Shown here piece by piece: positions 1 to 8,786 of a stretch of 64,000 nt of DNA. This DNA comes from Opitutaceae bacterium (lineage in GTDB: Bacteria; Verrucomicrobiota; Verrucomicrobiia; Opitutales; Opitutaceae), in assembly GCA_030648295.1 (NCBI GenBank), contig JAUSID010000072.1:1-64000 (forward strand), given 5' to 3'. The notes beneath the pieces were generated by a model. It was not told where the DNA came from. It saw only the letters and a list, made by a program, of their open reading frames with translations, and searched no databases. Numbering within the stretch: position 1 is the first letter of the stretch; each line of letters begins with the position of its first letter. Position numbers and translations under genes: made by a program.

Positions 1-44
1 GACCGCCCCCGGTCGCAACGATCTCCATGCGACCGGGGGCGGTC
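1..44. repeat. Palindromic repeat hairpin, GGTCGCGCTCCC family
   Basis: A perfect 17-bp inverted repeat (1-17 against 28-44) encloses a 10-nt loop. The outer edge runs into the sequence GGTCGCGCTCCC. The same arms recur around 34741-34800, so this is one copy of a dispersed repeat rather than only a terminator. It lies just beyond the 3' end of the M16 peptidase gene and may also stop its transcription. Confidence 0.75.
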
Positions 45-98
45 GCGCTCCCAATCGCCGGGTCTTTGGTCTACGCCGTGTCCGAGGGGTCCTTGCCC

Positions 99-2921
99 TC
101 AATTGTATTGCTGCTTGGATTTCCACGCGCTGCGGTCGGCGAAACTCGGTTTGGCCGGCTCGGCCGGCCGGTGATTTTTGCTCGAAAGCAGAATGGTACG
201 CCGGCGCGCCTTCTCCCGGGCGATCGCATCGGTGAGCAGTGCCACCGCCTGCTCCCTGGTCAGTGCGTCGAGCGCCGCGAGCGAGGCCTGTTGCCGCTCC
301 CATTCGCCGCCATGGATGAACGCGCGAGCGAAAAACATCTCGGCCTTGTCGCCGATGCTCTTGGTCTTCTCCTCGAAAAACGACCGCGCGCCGGCGACCA
401 GCGTTTGCCATTGCCCGGGCGTGGTGGCCGCCAGCGCCGCGGGCAGCGAACCGATGAATTTGTCCGCGCGACGCTGCAGCTCGTCCGGTGCGTAGGCGCT
501 GGATTGAATCACGAAGGTCAAATACCGGTGGCGCAGCGACGCGGCGGCCGCCGAGCCGACGATGTATCCAAGCTGCTGTTTCGTCCGCAGCTCGGTGTAG
601 AACGGCTCGCTGATGAAATTGGCCACCACCACCGCGGCGACGCGCGTGGCCGGTGAATCGTCCGGCAGGACGTAGTCGCGAACGAAAGCCGAGTTTACCC
701 CGGCGATCTCGGCCGTATCCACGACCTCCGCGGCGGGCGCGATATGCAGGTGCCGCCGCCGGAGCAGTTCGCCCGGCGCCGCCGTTTTGGCGCCGATCCG
801 CGCCGCCAGGGCACGCGTGGCGGTCACGGCATTGTCGGGCGAAATATGGCCATGGACGACCGCTTCGATTTTTCCGCGGGCGAAGAAGCGCTGGGCGAAC
901 TGCTGCACGTCGGCCCAGGTGGCGGAGGTTGTCCGCGCGATCAGTTCATCCGGCAGATAGTGAAACTCCCGCGCCATCGCATCGCGCCGGTCGCGGGCGA
1001 GTTGATACGCCTCGGTCTGCTCGTAACTCCGCAGCGTGCGCAGGAGCACCTCCTTCAGCGCCTCGTAGCGCCGCGGCTCGATCGTGAAGGTGCGCAGCTG
1101 CTCCGCCACATAGGTCGCATAACGCACCGCCGAGTCGCCAAATCCGGTCGCCGCCAGCTTCATCCCCTCGAGCGAGAAATCCGCGGAAAAGTCGATGCCG
1201 GCCAGCGAGGCGTCGGCGGCCGCGGCCCGGAAGAAATCGCGGAGGCAGACTTCGTAGAGCCGGAGCAGCGCCGCCGACTCGAGGCTGGCGATGTCGCGCA
1301 CGGGCACGAACCGGAACACGACGGCGGTCTGGGGTCGCTGGAACTCGGTGTCGGCGGCGAAATACAATTGCACGCCGGGTTCCTCGAGCAATGGCAGCGG
1401 CCGCTCCGCCCGCAGCGGCGTGGCGGCGGGCATGAACCGGTTCGCACCGGGCAGCGCGAAGCCGGCGACTTTGGGCGGGTTCAGCAGGGCGGCGTACGCG
1501 GCTCCTGCGTCTTCAGCGTATGAATACGCCGTGTTGTAAATCCGCTCGTGCCGGTCCGTCGGCACGCCTTTGGCCATGACGGACACCAGCACATTGTCCG
1601 GCCGCAATACGTCCAGGAGGTTCCGGTACGTCGCCTCGTCGGGGTCACCCCACACGTCAGTGGCGCGCTCCGCCACCTCGAGCGGGTAGAACAGGGCCTG
1701 GTTCGCCAGCTTGATCGCGAGTGCCGCGCCCTCGCCGCGATCGTTGTAGGTTTCGTTCAACTGCGCGATTCGCGCCCGCTCCCGGTAAAACTCCACGGGG
1801 AAGGGCGAGGCGCGGAGGTGCTCGAGATAGCTGAAAATCGTGGCGAGCACGCGCGCGTATTGCTGGTGCCCCTCCGGGGTGAGATCCGCCTGCAGCCGCA
1901 ATGAACCGTACTCGCTCGTCCGCTCCCAGATTCCGCCGTCCAGGCTGTTGATCAGCCCCTCCCGCTTCAGATAATCGACGAGCCCGCCGGGACCGGGATA
2001 CTCGATCAAGGCGCCCAGCAGCTCATCCGGCTTGCTGGCGAAATCCGGCCGCGTGGCGGGCACGACGAACTCCAGCGCGAGCTGCCGCAGCTCCTTGATC
2101 GGTTCGGCCTGGGCCAGCCGCAGCGCCGCCTTGCGCGGCAGGAATTTCGGCTCGTGCGTCACGGCCGGAACATCGCGGTGCGGGATGGCGGCGAAATTTT
2201 CCCGCGCGAGCTTCTCCAGCTCGTCGAGCGGCGCCTTGCCCGCGATGGCCAGCGCCATGTGGTCGGCCGTGTAATGCTTTTCATAGAACGCCCGCACGAC
2301 CGCGGGGCTGGCGGTGGCCAGGGTGTCCTTTGTGCCGGTGGAGAATTTGCTTTCGCCGCTGTCCGGGGCGTAGAGCTCGCGCTGCACCCCGATCAACCGG
2401 CGGAGGTCGTTCTGCACGTGGCGCATCGCCTCGTTGTGCACGGCATTCACCTCGCGGCCGGTGAACTCGGGATTGAAGCGTGGTGCGATGAAGAATTGCG
2501 CGAACCGATCGAGCGCCCCGGCCAGCGCCTCGTGCCGCACCTCGAACTGGTAGTTCGTGTGATCGCTCGAGGTGTAGGCGTTGTTGTACCCGCCGTTGGC
2601 CTTGATGTAGCCGCTGTACTCGGACACCTCCGGGTATTTCTCGGTCCCGAGGAAAAGCATGTGTTCGAGGAAATGCGCCAGCCCCTCGATCTCACGCGGA
2701 TCGTCGATCTGGCCCACGTGGACGACGAGCGACGCGGCCGATTTGTTGAACTTCGGATCCGATACGAGCAGGACGCGCAGTCCGTTCGGCAGTACGAACC
2801 GGCGAAACTCCGCCTGATCGGTGGGTGCTTTGATCCGCGCCGGCAGCTTCGGCACGGGCGTGGCTGCGTGGAGCGATGCGGCGATGATAAACAGGGCGGC
2901 AAGAAGGTGTCGGAATTTCAC
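99..2921 (-). CDS. M16 family zinc metallopeptidase (insulinase/pitrilysin type), secreted
   Basis: Predicted 940-residue zinc protease of the pitrilysin/insulinase family, which degrades peptides. The inverted zinc motif HxxEH is visible as HFLEH near residue 85, followed by the usual glycine- and tyrosine-rich stretch. The distal glutamate lies in the NAVHNEAMRH region about 75 residues on. Length and the four-domain arrangement fit full-length pitrilysin. A GTG start at 2921 is chosen because it gives a clean signal peptide (VKFRHLLAALFIIAASLHA). The frame stays open upstream to 3023, but that extension is arginine-rich and lacks signal-peptide character. No clear Shine-Dalgarno sequence is seen. 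The next gene upstream on the same strand ends 239 bp away. Probably periplasmic. Family assignment is firm; the substrate is unknown. Confidence 0.9.
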   Translation of the reverse strand: MKFRHLLAALFIIAASLHAATPVPKLPARIKAPTDQAEFRRFVLPNGLRVLLVSDPKFNKSAASLVVHVGQIDDPREIEGLAHFLEHMLFLGTEKYPEVSEYSGYIKANGGYNNAYTSSDHTNYQFEVRHEALAGALDRFAQFFIAPRFNPEFTGREVNAVHNEAMRHVQNDLRRLIGVQRELYAPDSGESKFSTGTKDTLATASPAVVRAFYEKHYTADHMALAIAGKAPLDELEKLARENFAAIPHRDVPAVTHEPKFLPRKAALRLAQAEPIKELRQLALEFVVPATRPDFASKPDELLGALIEYPGPGGLVDYLKREGLINSLDGGIWERTSEYGSLRLQADLTPEGHQQYARVLATIFSYLEHLRASPFPVEFYRERARIAQLNETYNDRGEGAALAIKLANQALFYPLEVAERATDVWGDPDEATYRNLLDVLRPDNVLVSVMAKGVPTDRHERIYNTAYSYAEDAGAAYAALLNPPKVAGFALPGANRFMPAATPLRAERPLPLLEEPGVQLYFAADTEFQRPQTAVVFRFVPVRDIASLESAALLRLYEVCLRDFFRAAAADASLAGIDFSADFSLEGMKLAATGFGDSAVRYATYVAEQLRTFTIEPRRYEALKEVLLRTLRSYEQTEAYQLARDRRDAMAREFHYLPDELIARTTSATWADVQQFAQRFFARGKIEAVVHGHISPDNAVTATRALAARIGAKTAAPGELLRRRHLHIAPAAEVVDTAEIAGVNSAFVRDYVLPDDSPATRVAAVVVANFISEPFYTELRTKQQLGYIVGSAAAASLRHRYLTFVIQSSAYAPDELQRRADKFIGSLPAALAATTPGQWQTLVAGARSFFEEKTKSIGDKAEMFFARAFIHGGEWERQQASLAALDALTREQAVALLTDAIAREKARRRTILLSSKNHRPAEPAKPSFADRSAWKSKQQYN

Positions 2922-3160
2922 GGGGAGGGGAGGAGTGGGACGCAACCTTATGGCCCCGCGGCTGCGCGCCAAGTCGTTTGCGGTGGACCGCGACGCGACT
3001 GTCGCCGCCGTCCCGCCATGCATTCGCGGCCAACGCCCGAAGCGGGCGGAGCGGCCGCGCTCCCCACAGCGCAGCAGCGCTGCCCAAGCCGCCAGTCAAG
3101 TCGGCGTGCGATTCGGCCGTCGGCGGCTGGAATTACAGATCGCGACTGGCGGCTGTGGCT

Positions 3161-3391
3161 TCAGTGCTGCTCCGCGATCTCGTTCGCGTGATCCTCGATC
3201 TTGTCGATCAACTTTTCCTTGCGCGCTTTCGCGCCCATTTTCGCGAAGCTGCGCCGCAGCCGTTCCAGTTCCTCGTCGCTGAGTTCATCCAGGTCGAGGA
3301 GCGAATTGCGCGCGCCTTTCTTCGCCCGAATCAACTCGTCGAGCTTCACATGCAGCGCCTGTGAGTCGCGGTTCTGGGTGTTCTGGATCAA
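3161..3391 (-). CDS. Truncated low-affinity iron permease-like C-terminal domain
   Basis: A 76-residue reading frame whose sequence (IQNTQNRDSQALHVKLDELI, then DLDELSDEELERL) matches the cytoplasmic C-terminal half of the small low-affinity iron permease family as I remember it. The N-terminal membrane helices are missing. The upstream DNA in this frame is covered by the S9 peptidase gene and shows no hydrophobic segments. A TTG codon at 3389-3391 overlaps the TGA stop of the peptidase, with a GGCGGCGGA stretch just upstream, so coupled translation is possible. It is either a small helical protein surviving as a domain fragment or a decayed pseudogene. The domain likeness is good. Expression and start are inference. 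Confidence 0.6.
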   Translation of the reverse strand: MIQNTQNRDSQALHVKLDELIRAKKGARNSLLDLDELSDEELERLRRSFAKMGAKARKEKLIDKIEDHANEIAEQH

Positions 3392-6024
3392 TTTCCGCCG
3401 CCAGCGGCGACGGATTCCTTTACCGGCGTGGCCTTCACGTACTTGTCCAGCCAGGTGATCATTTCCCACAGCACATGGCGGCGTGACTCCTTCGCGATGT
3501 AGCCGTGATCCTCGAGCGGCAGTTGCACGTACCGGACGTTGCCTCCGGCGCCCTTCAAGGCCGCGAACATCCGCTCCGACTGCACCGGGAACGTGCCCGT
3601 GTTCGAATCCCGCATGCCGTGGATGAGGAGAATTGGCTCGTTGACTTTGGGAACATGGGTGAACGGTGACATCTGATGGTAAATCTCCGGCGCCTGCCAG
3701 TATGTCCGCGGCTCGGCTTGGAATCCGAATGGCGTGAGCGTCCGGTTGTACGCCCCGCTGCGCGCGATTCCTGCGCGAAACAGATCGGAGTGCGCGAGCA
3801 AGTTTGCGGTCATGAACGCACCGTATGAGTGACCGCCGATTCCCATGCGGTTTCGATCGCCCACGCCGCGCGCCACCAGAAAATCCACCGCCGCCTTCGC
3901 GCTCGCGACGAGCTGCTCGACGTATCCATCGTTCGGTTCCTTTCCGTCCCGGCCCACAATGGGCATCTTGGGATTCTCCAGCACGCCGTAGCCTTGCGCC
4001 AGCAGCAGCAGGTGGTCGGAGCGGCCGGGGCGCTTGAATTGCAGCGGCGAGCCGCTGATCTGGGTGGCTCCGGTCTGGGTCAGGAATTCCTGCGGGTAGG
4101 CCCAGAGGAAGAAGGGCAGGGCGCCATCGCGCTCGCGATTGTAGTTCGGGGGCAGATACAGCGTCGCCGTGAGCTCGATTCCGTCCTCGCGTTGGTACCG
4201 TACCAGCTCGCCCTTGACCGCGGCGAACCACGGCGCCGGCTCCGGCAGATCCGTCAGCGGCTGCGCGCTGCCCCGGGCAAGCTCCCGCAGGAACAGGTTG
4301 GGGCGGTCGGCGGGCGATTCGCGCGAGAACACGATGCGCCGGGCCTCGGGGTCCATCACCTTGACGATGTACTCATAATTTGGCGGCGCTGACTGCCAGA
4401 GTCGCTCCGTCTGGAGCGTGGTCAAATCGAGCCGGTCGAGGAACGGCTTCGCCCCGTCCTTTGCCGCGCCCGTCCCCTGGAGATAGACGAAGTTCCCGGA
4501 GCGCAACGGTACCTGCCGGAGTTCCGTGGGATGTTCGGTCAGCACCAGGCTGCCCGGATCAGCGTAACGATCCTCCGAGTTGCGATCCCACAACCGGCGC
4601 GGCGCGGCAGCCGGATCGGCGGGGGCGACGACCCAGGTCCGGGTGCGCGCCGTGCGCGACGATCGCTCCGTCACGAGCGCCAGATCGGGAAACGCCCACA
4701 TGATCCCGCCGAAACGCAGCTCGGTTTCGATGAAGGTCGTGCGCTCGCCGGTGAAAGGTGCGGTCAGAAGCGACACGCGATCGCGCCGCGGAACTTCCTT
4801 CCGCGGGTCGCCGCCGTCGAGCGCTTCGACCAGCACGAGCGTGGCCGGCACGTCCGCGCGCCAATAGACGCTGCGGATGCCGGGCAGCGTGGCGTCGCGC
4901 GCGCTCGGCAGGTTGTCGCGGAGCGGTTGCTCGTTCACGACCGCGACCAGCCCGCCGGCCCGGGTCCAAACCGCCGTGGTCGACGGGAACAGCCCCATCG
5001 GCACCTGATACGAATACGGACGGTGAATCGTCGTCACCAGCAGGTATTCGCCATTTGGTGACGCGGAAAGGAAGTTTATCCCCGGCGCGCCGAGCTTTGT
5101 CACCCGGCCGCGTTCGTCCACGGCAATGGCCTGGTTCGTGAAATAGTATTCGTACAGCGCCTCGTCATGCGAATCCTTGAGCATGTCCTGGAATGTCCGG
5201 CCCTGGGCCGTGCGACCGTACGACTCCTGGATCACGGGGCCGGTCGGCACTTCGCCTTTCGTCGGGGGCGCGCCGCGCTCGGCCGGAATCATCCGGGCGA
5301 TCAACGGCGGCTTCCCGCGCGTCCAGGTCGTGCCGCCGTTCACGTGGTTCAAAAACACGCCCTCCACCTTCTTCGCCGCCGCATCGGACGTATTCGCGAT
5401 CCAGAGCGTCACGCCCTCGCGCGTGGTGGCGTTGAAGGCGAGATACCGGCCGTCACGCGTGAAATTCAGGCCGCCGATCCGGCCGGACAGCCCGGGCGTC
5501 GCGATTGGCCGGCTGATTCCACTCGTGGCGTCGTAAAGGTGAATCGACATCCGCGTTTCATCATGAACCACGGTGTAGGCGCCTTCTCCGCCCGTGGCGG
5601 AATCCCGCACCCAGCTCAGGCTGACGATGTGGCCGCCCGGTGGCGGCAGGAGGGTGCGCTGTACCGCGCCATCAATGCTCTTCAACGTGAGCTTCGTGAT
5701 GCCGGTGTTCTCGATCCGCGCTTCCGGGTGCACCTTGAAGCGGGTGCCAGCCAGCATCAGCATCGGCTCGGCGAGTTCCGCGATGGTGGTGTGGTCGATG
5801 TCGCGTTCCGTCGTGATCAGCCATTTCTCGTCCGCGCTCACGGTCGCATACGGCGGTGCGGGTGCATCGAGGATGTCGAGGAGCTGTTTCGGTGGGAGGC
5901 GATAATCGGCGACGGCCGGCGATGACGATGGCGCGGGTGCGAGTTGGGCGCCGGGCGTCGCCGTGATGACAACGGACAGCAATCCGACCCACACGCGGCG
6001 CGTCCGACCACTTGGGGCGTTCAT
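3388..6024 (-). CDS. S9 family (S9D-like) prolyl oligopeptidase, secreted serine peptidase
   Basis: Predicted 878-residue exported serine peptidase: a signal peptide, an N-terminal beta-propeller and a C-terminal alpha/beta hydrolase domain. The catalytic triad is visible: Ser733 in GHSYG, Asp806 in HGMRDSN and His840 in EDHGY. The segment around MSPFTHVPKVNEPILLIHG resembles the glutamyl endopeptidase branch (S9D) rather than classical prolyl oligopeptidase. The ATG at 6024 is chosen because GGAG lies about 8 nt upstream and a signal peptide follows. The frame stays open to 6156 without a better start. The stop overlaps the putative start of the iron-permease-like fragment. It is divergent from the restriction-modification genes across a 131-bp gap. 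Function is firm at family level; glutamyl specificity is inferred. Confidence 0.9.
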   Translation of the reverse strand: MNAPSGRTRRVWVGLLSVVITATPGAQLAPAPSSSPAVADYRLPPKQLLDILDAPAPPYATVSADEKWLITTERDIDHTTIAELAEPMLMLAGTRFKVHPEARIENTGITKLTLKSIDGAVQRTLLPPPGGHIVSLSWVRDSATGGEGAYTVVHDETRMSIHLYDATSGISRPIATPGLSGRIGGLNFTRDGRYLAFNATTREGVTLWIANTSDAAAKKVEGVFLNHVNGGTTWTRGKPPLIARMIPAERGAPPTKGEVPTGPVIQESYGRTAQGRTFQDMLKDSHDEALYEYYFTNQAIAVDERGRVTKLGAPGINFLSASPNGEYLLVTTIHRPYSYQVPMGLFPSTTAVWTRAGGLVAVVNEQPLRDNLPSARDATLPGIRSVYWRADVPATLVLVEALDGGDPRKEVPRRDRVSLLTAPFTGERTTFIETELRFGGIMWAFPDLALVTERSSRTARTRTWVVAPADPAAAPRRLWDRNSEDRYADPGSLVLTEHPTELRQVPLRSGNFVYLQGTGAAKDGAKPFLDRLDLTTLQTERLWQSAPPNYEYIVKVMDPEARRIVFSRESPADRPNLFLRELARGSAQPLTDLPEPAPWFAAVKGELVRYQREDGIELTATLYLPPNYNRERDGALPFFLWAYPQEFLTQTGATQISGSPLQFKRPGRSDHLLLLAQGYGVLENPKMPIVGRDGKEPNDGYVEQLVASAKAAVDFLVARGVGDRNRMGIGGHSYGAFMTANLLAHSDLFRAGIARSGAYNRTLTPFGFQAEPRTYWQAPEIYHQMSPFTHVPKVNEPILLIHGMRDSNTGTFPVQSERMFAALKGAGGNVRYVQLPLEDHGYIAKESRRHVLWEMITWLDKYVKATPVKESVAAGGGN

Positions 6025-6155
6025 AGGGTTCTCCAGATCGCGATGGATCATCCGGGAAGTCGACCGGAAACAGCCGGCCGGCCAGCGGAGCCTCACGGCT
6101 TCCTCGCCACCGGTGCCCAAACCGCCCGTCTGTACGTCCACCGGCGAAAGGAACA

Positions 6156-8786
6156 TTGCCCCGCGCTTGCGCGTTCATTCATACCTTGCGCGAACCCGTG
6201 CTCACTGCCGAAACCAAGCGCCGCATCGATTCCTGCCGCGACATCCTCGTCGGCAAGCTCCCGCTGCCCACCGATCAGGTCGAGCTGATCACCCTCGCCC
6301 TGATCTACAAGTTCATGGACGACCTCGACGAGGAGTCCGTGGCGATGGGCGGCAAGCGCTCGTTCTTCACCGGTGCCCTCGCGCCCTACCGCTGGCGCGC
6401 ACTTATGCCCCAGACCGTTTCGGCCGAAGAGCGTATGGCTCGCTTCGCCGACGGCCTGGAGCTGCTCGGCGGCGGGAAAAAGCTCCGCGTCCCGAAGAAG
6501 AACGGGAAGAAAGGGGAGGAGGAAGAGATCGATCCCGCTGCCCACCTCCCCGCGCTTTTCCGCGACATCTTTCGCAACGCCTTCCTGAAATTCCGCGACG
6601 GCCGCATCCTCACGCTCTTCCTCACCGAGCTCGGCGGCTTCGCCTACTCGCACAGCGAGGAGCTCGGCAACGCCTTCGAATACATCCTCCAGTGCATGGG
6701 CGCGCAGGGCGACAACGGCCAGTTCCGCACGCCGCGCCACATCATCGACTTCATGGTCGCCTGCCTCGATCCGCAGCCGACCGACAAAATTCTCGATCCC
6801 GCCTGTGGCACCGGCGGGTTCCTCGTCTCCGCTTTCAAGCATATTCTCGAAGCACACACCTCGCCCGGCTCCACGCTGCCCGGCGACCGGCTGAGCCACG
6901 AGCAACGCCAGCGGCTTTATGCCAACTTTACCGGCTACGACACCAACGACCAGATGGTGAAGCTCAGCCGCGTGAACCTCTTCCTGCACCAGTTCGCGAG
7001 CCCGACGATCCACATTTACGATACGCTCACCAACGATGCGCGCTGGCACGAGAAGGCCGACCTAATTCTCGCCAACCCGCCGTTCATGACGCCGAAGGGC
7101 GGCGTCGTGCCGCACACGCGCTTTCGCATCCCGGCGAAAAAGTCCGAGGTGCTCTTCACCGACTACATCGCCGAGCACCTCACGCCCGACGGCCGCGCCG
7201 GCGTGATCGTGCCCAATGGGATCGTCGCCACCACGCAAAACGCCTACGTGAAACTCCGCCGGTTCCTCGTCGAGGACAGCCTCGTCGCCGTCGTCAGCCT
7301 GCCCACCGGTGTCTTCAAGCCCTACAGCGGCGTGAAGACGAGCATCCTCTTTCTCGACAAGAAACTCGCGCGACGGACGGACAAAATTCTTTTCCTCAAA
7401 ATCGCTGCCGACGGTTTTGATCTCGGTGACCAGCGCCGCCCGATCGAGGACAACGATCTTCCGCTCGCGAAGCGCTACCTTGATCGCTGGTTCAATGGGC
7501 AATTCAGCGTAATGCCGCCGGAGTTGATTCCGTTCAAGCTCGTCGAGAAACGAGAGCTAGTGGCACATCGCTCGGTTGGCCTTCAAGTTGAGCAATTGCT
7601 CGGCGAAGTCGCGGAAAACAACAGTGAGCACAAAATCGTCCGGCTGGGCGATGTATGTGAGACGACTTCGGGCGGAACTCCACTGCGATCGAAAACCGAA
7701 TTTTACGAGGGAGGCACGATCCCGTGGATAAAGAGTGGTGAAGTGGCACAAGGCCGTGTCACGACCGCCGCGGAGAGCATCACCGAACTCGGACTCAAGA
7801 GTTCGTCCGCCAAACTATTTCCCATCGATACGGTGCTTGTGGCGATGTATGGCGCAACCGCCGGAGAAGTTGGCATTCTCAAGATTCCAGCGACCACGAA
7901 TCAAGCAGTCTGCGGCGTGCTTCCAAATGAGCGCTTCGTGCCAGAGTTTCTTTTTTATGCTCTTCGGTCCTTGAAGGAGGAAATGAAGTGTCGGGCGGGA
8001 GGTGGAGCGCAGCCTAACATCTCCCAGCAAATTATCCGCGACCTCGAAATCCCCCTGCTGCCGCTGGAGGAACAGCGGCGGATCGTGGCGGAGATCGAGG
8101 GCTACCAGCAGGTCATCGATGGCGCCCGCCAGATCCTCGCCGCCTACCGCCCGCGCATCGACATCGACTCGGAATGGCCGATGGTCGAACTGTCTTCAGT
8201 CATCCGCGAGAAACCGAAGAACGGTTACTCGGGACAACCGGTGCAGCACCCGACCAAGCTCAAGGTTCTTTCGCTCAGTGCTACGACTTCGGGAAGACTG
8301 GACGCTACCAAGTTCAAGTATCTCGACGAAGAGATTCCGCAGAACGCGCAGTGCCGCTGCCGCCACGGCGACATCTACCTTCAGCGTGGCAACACCGCCG
8401 AGCTTGTCGGCACCGCTGCGCTCTTCGATATCGACGACGCGGATTTCATTTACCCCGACCTCATGATCCGGGTTCGCGCCGACGAATCGAAAGTCCTCAC
8501 GAAGTTTCTCCTCCACACGCTCCAGAGCGAACCTGTTCGGGCGTTCCTCAAGAGACAGGCTGGCGGTGCGGCTGGCAGCATGCCCAAAGTAAATCAAGGC
8601 ATCGTCGAACGCGTGCCCATCCCCCTGCCACCGCTCCCCGAGCAGGAGCGAATCGTGGCCAAGCTGGACGCCGAGGCGGCACGGATCGAAGCCGTCCGCG
8701 GCCTGATCCCCGCCTTCGAAGCCAAAATCCAGCGCGTCCTCGCCCGCGTCTGGGGGACCCGTCCACAGTCCTGTTGCCCGCCATGA
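6156..8786 (+). CDS. Fused type I restriction-modification methyltransferase/specificity protein (HsdM-HsdS)
   Basis: An 876-residue single-chain fusion. Residues 1 to about 470 are an N6-adenine methyltransferase: SAM motif DPACGTGGF near residue 213 and catalytic NPPF near residue 307. Residues about 490-870 are a specificity subunit with two target-recognition domains, each followed by the conserved helix-entry pattern LEEQRRIV or LPEQERIV. In most type I systems HsdM and HsdS are separate. The first recognition domain (about 7.55-8.03 kb) is visibly poorer in GC than its surroundings, as expected for exchanged specificity DNA. The start is uncertain: TTG at 6156 sits too close to AAGGAA, and TTG 6186 or GTG 6198 are alternatives. 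The stop overlaps the next gene by ATGA. It works with HsdR at 10.6 kb. Confidence 0.88.
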   Translation: MPRACAFIHTLREPVLTAETKRRIDSCRDILVGKLPLPTDQVELITLALIYKFMDDLDEESVAMGGKRSFFTGALAPYRWRALMPQTVSAEERMARFADGLELLGGGKKLRVPKKNGKKGEEEEIDPAAHLPALFRDIFRNAFLKFRDGRILTLFLTELGGFAYSHSEELGNAFEYILQCMGAQGDNGQFRTPRHIIDFMVACLDPQPTDKILDPACGTGGFLVSAFKHILEAHTSPGSTLPGDRLSHEQRQRLYANFTGYDTNDQMVKLSRVNLFLHQFASPTIHIYDTLTNDARWHEKADLILANPPFMTPKGGVVPHTRFRIPAKKSEVLFTDYIAEHLTPDGRAGVIVPNGIVATTQNAYVKLRRFLVEDSLVAVVSLPTGVFKPYSGVKTSILFLDKKLARRTDKILFLKIAADGFDLGDQRRPIEDNDLPLAKRYLDRWFNGQFSVMPPELIPFKLVEKRELVAHRSVGLQVEQLLGEVAENNSEHKIVRLGDVCETTSGGTPLRSKTEFYEGGTIPWIKSGEVAQGRVTTAAESITELGLKSSSAKLFPIDTVLVAMYGATAGEVGILKIPATTNQAVCGVLPNERFVPEFLFYALRSLKEEMKCRAGGGAQPNISQQIIRDLEIPLLPLEEQRRIVAEIEGYQQVIDGARQILAAYRPRIDIDSEWPMVELSSVIREKPKNGYSGQPVQHPTKLKVLSLSATTSGRLDATKFKYLDEEIPQNAQCRCRHGDIYLQRGNTAELVGTAALFDIDDADFIYPDLMIRVRADESKVLTKFLLHTLQSEPVRAFLKRQAGGAAGSMPKVNQGIVERVPIPLPPLPEQERIVAKLDAEAARIEAVRGLIPAFEAKIQRVLARVWGTRPQSCCPP

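Noticed and set aside
27-656. Long open frame on the plus strand opposite the M16 peptidase gene
   Set aside because: Arginine- and glycine-rich translation opposite a well-supported gene; typical of high-GC antisense frames.
3392-4231. Upstream extension of the iron-permease-like frame to an ATG at 4231
   Set aside because: This part overlaps the S9 peptidase in another frame and is arginine-rich with no membrane helices; only the last 76 codons look like protein.
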